Under the pieces are notes generated by a model. It was given only the letters and a program-made list of their open reading frames with translations. It did no database searches and had not been told where the DNA came from. From the NCBI GenBank assembly GCA_937900725.1, contig CALCFP010000382.1:1-9802 (forward strand): 9,802 nucleotides of DNA, written 5' to 3'. A program made the position numbers and the translations under genes. The stretch is from an uncultured Bacteroidota bacterium. GTDB taxonomy: Bacteria; Bacteroidota; Bacteroidia; Bacteroidales; SZUA-534. Positions 7,201 through 9,802 of the stretch are shown here, piece after piece. How positions within the stretch are numbered: the first letter of the stretch is position 1; each line of letters begins with the position of its first letter.

Positions 7201-9762
7201 GAAATACCACGTGGCAAAAAGAGTAATTTGATTATCAGCATCGCTTAATGAAATAAGTGCTTCAACTTTGTCAGCACTCAATTCCTCTTCGTCAGCGAAT
7301 TTGTACTTAAAATCTTCAGTATGCCATCCATCCCAAAAAGATTCGTCTGATGTAAATGCATTCTTTCTGAGTGTAACTTCTGTTGATTCGATGGTGAAAG
7401 TCGTAGGCTTCATGCTACCACCAGTGAGGTTGGCTCCGTAACTATCATAATTCAGCGTGTAGGTAATCGGCGTCCACTTTGCGGTAATGGTCAGATTTTC
7501 AGCGGGCATCTTGCCGTCAGACGGAAGATTATCCCAGCCGTCGAAGGTGTAGCCGGTCTTGGTCGGGTTGGAGGGTATGGATATGTCGGCCTGATACTCT
7601 AATTCCGTAGGTCCCGACAACTTGGTTGCGCCATCCATGAAGGTTACCTCGTACTTGTTGATTTTCCAGTTGGCGGTGTATTTCACGGGGCCTTTCGAGC
7701 CACTGTGGATTATTACACTCGTCTCAGGGGTTGTGCCGTTGCTGCCTGTCCAGCCAAGGAAGGTGTAGCCGGTCTTGGTAGGTGTTTGGATTGTGAGTCC
7801 GACATCATTGTACCTATCATAAGGCTTGACGCCATCCGGCCATGAGCCGCCGTTGAGTTCGTAGGTGATGGCGTACTCCCACACGGATGTAAGAGTAATT
7901 TTATTATTAGCATCGCTAAAATCGATAAGCACACTGATATCATCACTGCCAAGTGTCGCATTGTTTTCTACCCTAGTGCTGCTGCCTTCCAAAGCCCATC
8001 GCCACCAATAATAGCCTTCTGCTGAATATACATTCTCTCTGAGTGTAACTTCTTTTGATTCGATGGTGAAAGGCGTAGGCTCCATCGTTCCAGAGCATCC
8101 TTCGACATCATCGCCTTTATCATATACCAAATTATAGGTAATCAGCGTCCACTTGGCGTTAAGAGTAATTATATTGCCATCATCGCAATATGACGTAATA
8201 AGTGTTTTAACTTGTTCATCAGTCAATGTCGCTTTGTCGTCGAAGTAGATTGTAGTACCACCAACATACCATTGATTGAATTTATAGCCTGTTACTGTAT
8301 ACGCATTCGCTGTGAGTGCAACTCCTGTTTCGATGGTGAAAGGCATATCATCCATCGATCCATCGCATCCTTGGACTCCGCCATTATTATATACCAACGT
8401 ATAAGTAATAGGAGACCAGTTGGCGGTGTATTCTCTGTTGCCTGTTGAGCCTTTGGGGATTTTTACGGTCTTTACAGGCATAGCCAAACCCGTGCCTGTC
8501 CAACCTAAGAATTCGTAATAATCCTTTTCGGGGTTGGCAAGCGTGATGGTAGAAGTTTCAACGTCGTACTGTGCCGGATTTGGATTAGTGGTGCTGCTGG
8601 ACCATTTACAACCATCTATGCCATTATATGAAATCTCATACTTCTCGGGAATCCATTTTGCATATAAATCCTTGTCTCCCGTTGAGCCTGCTGGCAACTC
8701 TGTAAATGTTTGGCTTTCGTCACTCTCGTACCATCCAACGAAATCACAACCATCTTTTGCAGGTGTGGAAAGCGCAAGAGGACATTCTGACGAAATATAT
8801 TTAATAGGGCTAGCAGAAGTACCGCCATTGGACTCAAATGTAATGGTATATTCCTGTTCCCAAACTGCGTACAAAGTAGTAGCCGCATAGAATGTAACTA
8901 ATTGGCCATCTGTATATTCTACTGTTGTGCCGCCTGATGTCTTTGTCCAGCCGACAAACCTAAAATCATCCTTTGTAAATGTATTTAGTCTTAATGGCAT
9001 AGACGCTCCTGCATCGATATACTGGGTTTCAGTATTCGCACCGTCTGTGAAAGTAATCAAATAATCATCTGTTCCCCAGCAGGCAAACAGGTTGATAGTG
9101 GCACCTGCTTCCGTAGTCAGCGGCTCGGAAATAAGCTGTCCATCGTAATAATCTGGTGTTGTGTTGCCGGATGCCGTTGCCCAGCCACTAAAGTGTTTAC
9201 CAGCCTCGCTAGGCTCGAATCCATTTTTATTAAGTTTCTGAGGCTCGCCAACGGTAAATACTTGATCTGGCGTACTTCCCATATCACCTCCATAAAACTT
9301 CACCGTATATTGCGCGGCCCACACGGCATACAATGTTACTTCGGCATTATCACCGGTGGCAAGGTTTTTAACTTCTGCGCCATCTTCATATTTTACTGTC
9401 GTTCCGTTTTCAACGTCTGTCCAACCTTTGAACTTATAGCCTGTCTTCGCGAAACCATCTGGCACGGCGGTCAGGTTAGCCGCCTCGTCGTATGTAAAAT
9501 CCTGACTACTAATAGCCGGGCTGCCGCCGTTGGTGTTATATGTTACAGTATATTCATTTGGCGTCCACGATGCATATAGCATCAAATCGTATGGAGGCAT
9601 ATTACCGGTGAATACGTATCCGCCTTCGTCAACCCAACTATCAAACGTATAACCGGTACGTGTCGGCGTTATGGAATTTTTCTCTGACTCGATGCTCGAA
9701 TTATACTCCATATCAAAAGAAGTTGTCGTCAAATTGCCATCCTTGTCGTACACAAACGTCAA
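4195..9762 (-). CDS. Giant InlB B-repeat / MBG / Cys-repeat protein with T9SS-type tail (5' part interrupted or missing)
   Basis: The open frame has 1855 codons from the first possible start (TTG at 9762) to TGA at 4195-4197. That start is not credible: it has no signal peptide, and repeat-type coding continues upstream across a TAG. Residues about 20-926 hold twelve Listeria-Bacteroides (InlB B) repeats with GYTFDGW cores and YAKW ends. Residues 927-1014 form a beta-rich spacer and about 1015-1094 an Ig-like domain. Two MBG domains follow at 1095-1173 and 1174-1251 (SYGQADPTLTYTADGF). Four more InlB repeats run to about 1537. Residues 1538-1773 carry five Cys repeats plus a degenerate sixth (LTEGKHCSVC...ALGHK). 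Residues 1778-1855 resemble the T9SS type A sorting domain (IYVYDATGR, GIYIVRTGNK). The tail implies type IX export and surface attachment; the repeats suggest a stalk or adhesin. No catalytic domain is seen. The gene ends before its own terminator, upstream of the GLUG gene. Confidence 0.9.
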   Translation of the reverse strand: MTFVYDKDGNLTTTSFDMEYNSSIESEKNSITPTRTGYTFDSWVDEGGYVFTGNMPPYDLMLYASWTPNEYTVTYNTNGGSPAISSQDFTYDEAANLTAVPDGFAKTGYKFKGWTDVENGTTVKYEDGAEVKNLATGDNAEVTLYAVWAAQYTVKFYGGDMGSTPDQVFTVGEPQKLNKNGFEPSEAGKHFSGWATASGNTTPDYYDGQLISEPLTTEAGATINLFACWGTDDYLITFTDGANTETQYIDAGASMPLRLNTFTKDDFRFVGWTKTSGGTTVEYTDGQLVTFYAATTLYAVWEQEYTITFESNGGTSASPIKYISSECPLALSTPAKDGCDFVGWYESDESQTFTELPAGSTGDKDLYAKWIPEKYEISYNGIDGCKWSSSTTNPNPAQYDVETSTITLANPEKDYYEFLGWTGTGLAMPVKTVKIPKGSTGNREYTANWSPITYTLVYNNGGVQGCDGSMDDMPFTIETGVALTANAYTVTGYKFNQWYVGGTTIYFDDKATLTDEQVKTLITSYCDDGNIITLNAKWTLITYNLVYDKGDDVEGCSGTMEPTPFTIESKEVTLRENVYSAEGYYWWRWALEGSSTRVENNATLGSDDISVLIDFSDANNKITLTSVWEYAITYELNGGSWPDGVKPYDRYNDVGLTIQTPTKTGYTFLGWTGSNGTTPETSVIIHSGSKGPVKYTANWKINKYEVTFMDGATKLSGPTELEYQADISIPSNPTKTGYTFDGWDNLPSDGKMPAENLTITAKWTPITYTLNYDSYGANLTGGSMKPTTFTIESTEVTLRKNAFTSDESFWDGWHTEDFKYKFADEEELSADKVEALISLSDADNQITLFATWYFYYAITYELNGGSLPAGVTNPERYISLYSYTLNSPERDGYTFDGWYQNAEFSGDVVTKIEENSKGTKHFYAKWKPIKYTITIPDHMEFCDAGGNSITATDNLFDCGSTVYFKASDGYGLEPGSSVEAFTTTPNVTVSENSGIYSFTVPASGVTVQATLKKTLSVSLDDWEYGDSPNTPTVKKNGTQIDNSLVTITYTDSEGNPVTPSSTTAAGNYKVTAAYDENDDEWYATGFADFTIEKATLYVKANPKSKSYGQADPTLTYTADGFKNGDENKSILSGSLARAVGENAGQYEITIGALSAGNNYEIDFTGDFFTIEKATLTVTADAISKTYGQADPTLTYTADGFKNGENSSILSGSLARAVGENVGQYEITIDALSAGNNYEIDFTGATFTILNGNTVTFVTKYGTAPAKKEHVPNGSTITAPTDGNMTETGYTFAGKWYTTSNFADGTEWDFSSNTVTGDMDLYAKWSLTEYTITYENCPEDVDNNNQTSYTINDNVTLSLLGDRAGAEFVGWFSDRELNNTISDIAINSGSTGNKTFYAKWNYEYYTITYNLNGGNWPSDVVPVEEHTVDDDFDFPQPVKLGYTFTGWDNLPSDGKMPADNLTLTAKWELTDYTITFETNGGGAIDPMTYTIESKTIDLSTIKPEKEGYHFVKWIDNENAEVTQIVKGSFGNVELTALFEAHSFGNWDTTLVATCAVAGLRTRACACGEVETDTIAKLAHTVVVDTAVTATCTTAGLTEGKHCSVCDSVLVAQQIVAKIAHTVVVDSAKTATCSATGLTEGKHCSVCGSVLVAQQTIPFGHKIVVDSAVAATCTVAGLTEGKHCSVCDSVLVAQQTIPALGHKIETIAGVSSTCTVAGLTEGSRCSVCGEVIVAQQTIPALGHSFTNYIYNNDATTEADGTETAVCDHGCGATDIRTAEGTKLTDIDELETAEVVIYAHHNVIVVENADADIYVYDATGRCIEMRESCPSVEIALPREGIYIVRTGNKVQRVAVVQN
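4441..5151 (-). repeat. Cys-rich repeat array of about 40-41 residues per unit
   Basis: Five units with the pattern C, about ten residues, C-x2-C (or C-x-C in the first), then a GH or AH turn, plus a degenerate sixth (VCDHGCG). The core GLTEGKHCSVC occurs three times exactly and once as GLTEGSRCSVC. DNA periods are 120-123 bases, seen from the recurring ctgctgtgc near 4561, 4684, 4804 and 4927. Conserved C, H, C, C and H positions suggest metal binding or disulfides; this is inference. Confidence 0.85.
5152..6009 (-). repeat. InlB B-repeat array 2, four units
   Basis: Four units lie between the MBG domains and the Cys repeats. Their cores are GYTFAGKWYTTSNF, AEFVGWFSDREL, GYTFTGWDNLPSDGK and GYHFVKWIDNENA. 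The last ends in ELTALF rather than the YAKW-type ending and is the most degenerate. Confidence 0.83.
5381..5445 (-). repeat. 65-bp near-identical segment, copy in InlB unit 15
   Basis: Aligns gap-free with 7490-7554 (offset 2109) with only a few substitutions. It encodes GYTFTGWDNLPSDGKMPADN. Confidence 0.8.
6010..6243 (-). repeat. MBG domain, copy 2 (78 residues)
   Basis: Begins TLTVTADAISKTYGQADP and ends GATFTILNG. It matches the preceding copy over long identical DNA runs, for example 6035-6146 against 6269-6380 with only a few changes. The duplication is therefore recent or homogenised. Confidence 0.87.
6244..6480 (-). repeat. MBG domain, copy 1 (79 residues)
   Basis: Begins TLYVKANPKSKSYGQADP and ends DFFTIEKA. 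The motif YGQADPTLTY followed by SGSLARAVGENAGQYEI is typical of MBG_2-type Ig-like domains in large bacterial surface proteins. It is nearly identical in DNA to the next copy, with one codon more (GDENKS against GENSS). Confidence 0.87.
6985..9762 (-). repeat. InlB B-repeat array 1, twelve units
   Basis: Twelve units can be counted by their cores, from GYTFDSW (first, N-terminal) to GYTFDGWYQNAEF (twelfth), most closing with YAxW, TANW or similar. Three units (7, 8 and 11) are longer, with an extra segment of type DKVEALISLSDADNQITL. These belong to the Listeria-Bacteroides repeat family (Flg_new / List_Bact_rpt), known as beta-grasp-like extracellular spacers and binding modules. Confidence 0.88.
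7490..7554 (-). repeat. 65-bp near-identical segment, copy in InlB unit 10
   Basis: Partner of 5381-5445. It encodes GYTFDGWDNLPSDGKMPAEN. These are the shortest InlB units in the protein and resemble each other more than their neighbours. Confidence 0.8.
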
Positions 9763-9802
9763 AGTATATGTGGTATTTTTCCAAATGGCCTAGAAAGTCT
9801 TA
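9763..9802 (-). pseudogene. Upstream continuation of the InlB-repeat gene, broken by in-frame TAG at 9790-9792
   Basis: Reading the same frame upstream of the TTG at 9762 gives KTF, stop, AIWKNTTYTL. Elsewhere in this protein the repeat ends as KTFYAKW (plus-strand positions near 5565-5588), so the TAG sits exactly where Tyr is expected. The plus-strand triplet is cta here and gta there: a single C-to-G change on the coding strand turned TAC into TAG. The coding region therefore once extended past the right edge, and a signal peptide should lie there. The cause could be a genuine nonsense mutation, an error near a contig end, or stop readthrough. Confidence 0.75.

Noticed and set aside
4201..9579. 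Plus-strand and out-of-frame minus open frames within 4201-9579
   Set aside because: They overlap the InlB-repeat gene, which has clear domain structure throughout; the shadows repeat with the repeat period.
9760..9762. TTG at 9762 as the true start of the InlB-repeat protein
   Set aside because: No signal peptide follows, the codon falls inside a beta strand of a repeat (TYTLTFVYD), and repeat coding continues upstream across the TAG.
9790..9792. TAG as a recoded sense codon
   Set aside because: No other in-frame TAG appears in about 3100 codons, and known TAG reassignment in gut phages is to glutamine, not the tyrosine expected here.

Overview
The window looks like part of a Bacteroidales (Bacteroidota) genome, probably a gut or rumen lineage. 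This rests on the protein families: a type IX secretion (T9SS)-type C-terminal tail, Listeria-Bacteroides (InlB B) repeats, MBG domains, GLUG repeats and EF-hand/leucine-rich modules. The start context is also A/T-rich without a clear Shine-Dalgarno site. Species cannot be named from the sequence.

All convincing coding is on the minus strand, so the biological order runs right to left. Two giant, modular, repeat-built genes for exported proteins fill the window. The first (4195 to beyond the right edge) has about 16 InlB-type repeats, two MBG domains, five to six Cys-rich repeats and a T9SS-like tail. Its frame continues to the right edge but is broken by one TAG (9790-9792), exactly where the repeat family has a tyrosine. 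It is therefore either a decaying gene or carries a base error. A strong intrinsic terminator (4116-4153) closes it.

A 406-bp intergenic region follows (3789-4194). It holds the terminator, a palindrome flanked by ATTATCA-type repeats that supplies the stop codon of the first gene, a 10-bp tandem repeat, and a possible 40-codon small ORF just upstream of the second gene.

The second gene (3788 to beyond the left edge; 1262 codons visible, no stop) starts with a clear signal peptide. It carries three GLUG modules, an EF-hand plus leucine-rich insert, a second EF-hand-like loop and one InlB-type repeat. Its first and third GLUG modules share long, nearly identical DNA segments in the same reading frame.

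The two proteins share one domain type (GW...FYAKW-like repeats) and one mode of evolution: internal duplication and shuffling of exported, probably surface-displayed, modules. Adhesion or matrix/glycan contact is a reasonable inference, but no catalytic domain is visible. I see no CRISPR array, tRNA, rRNA, transposase or phage gene.
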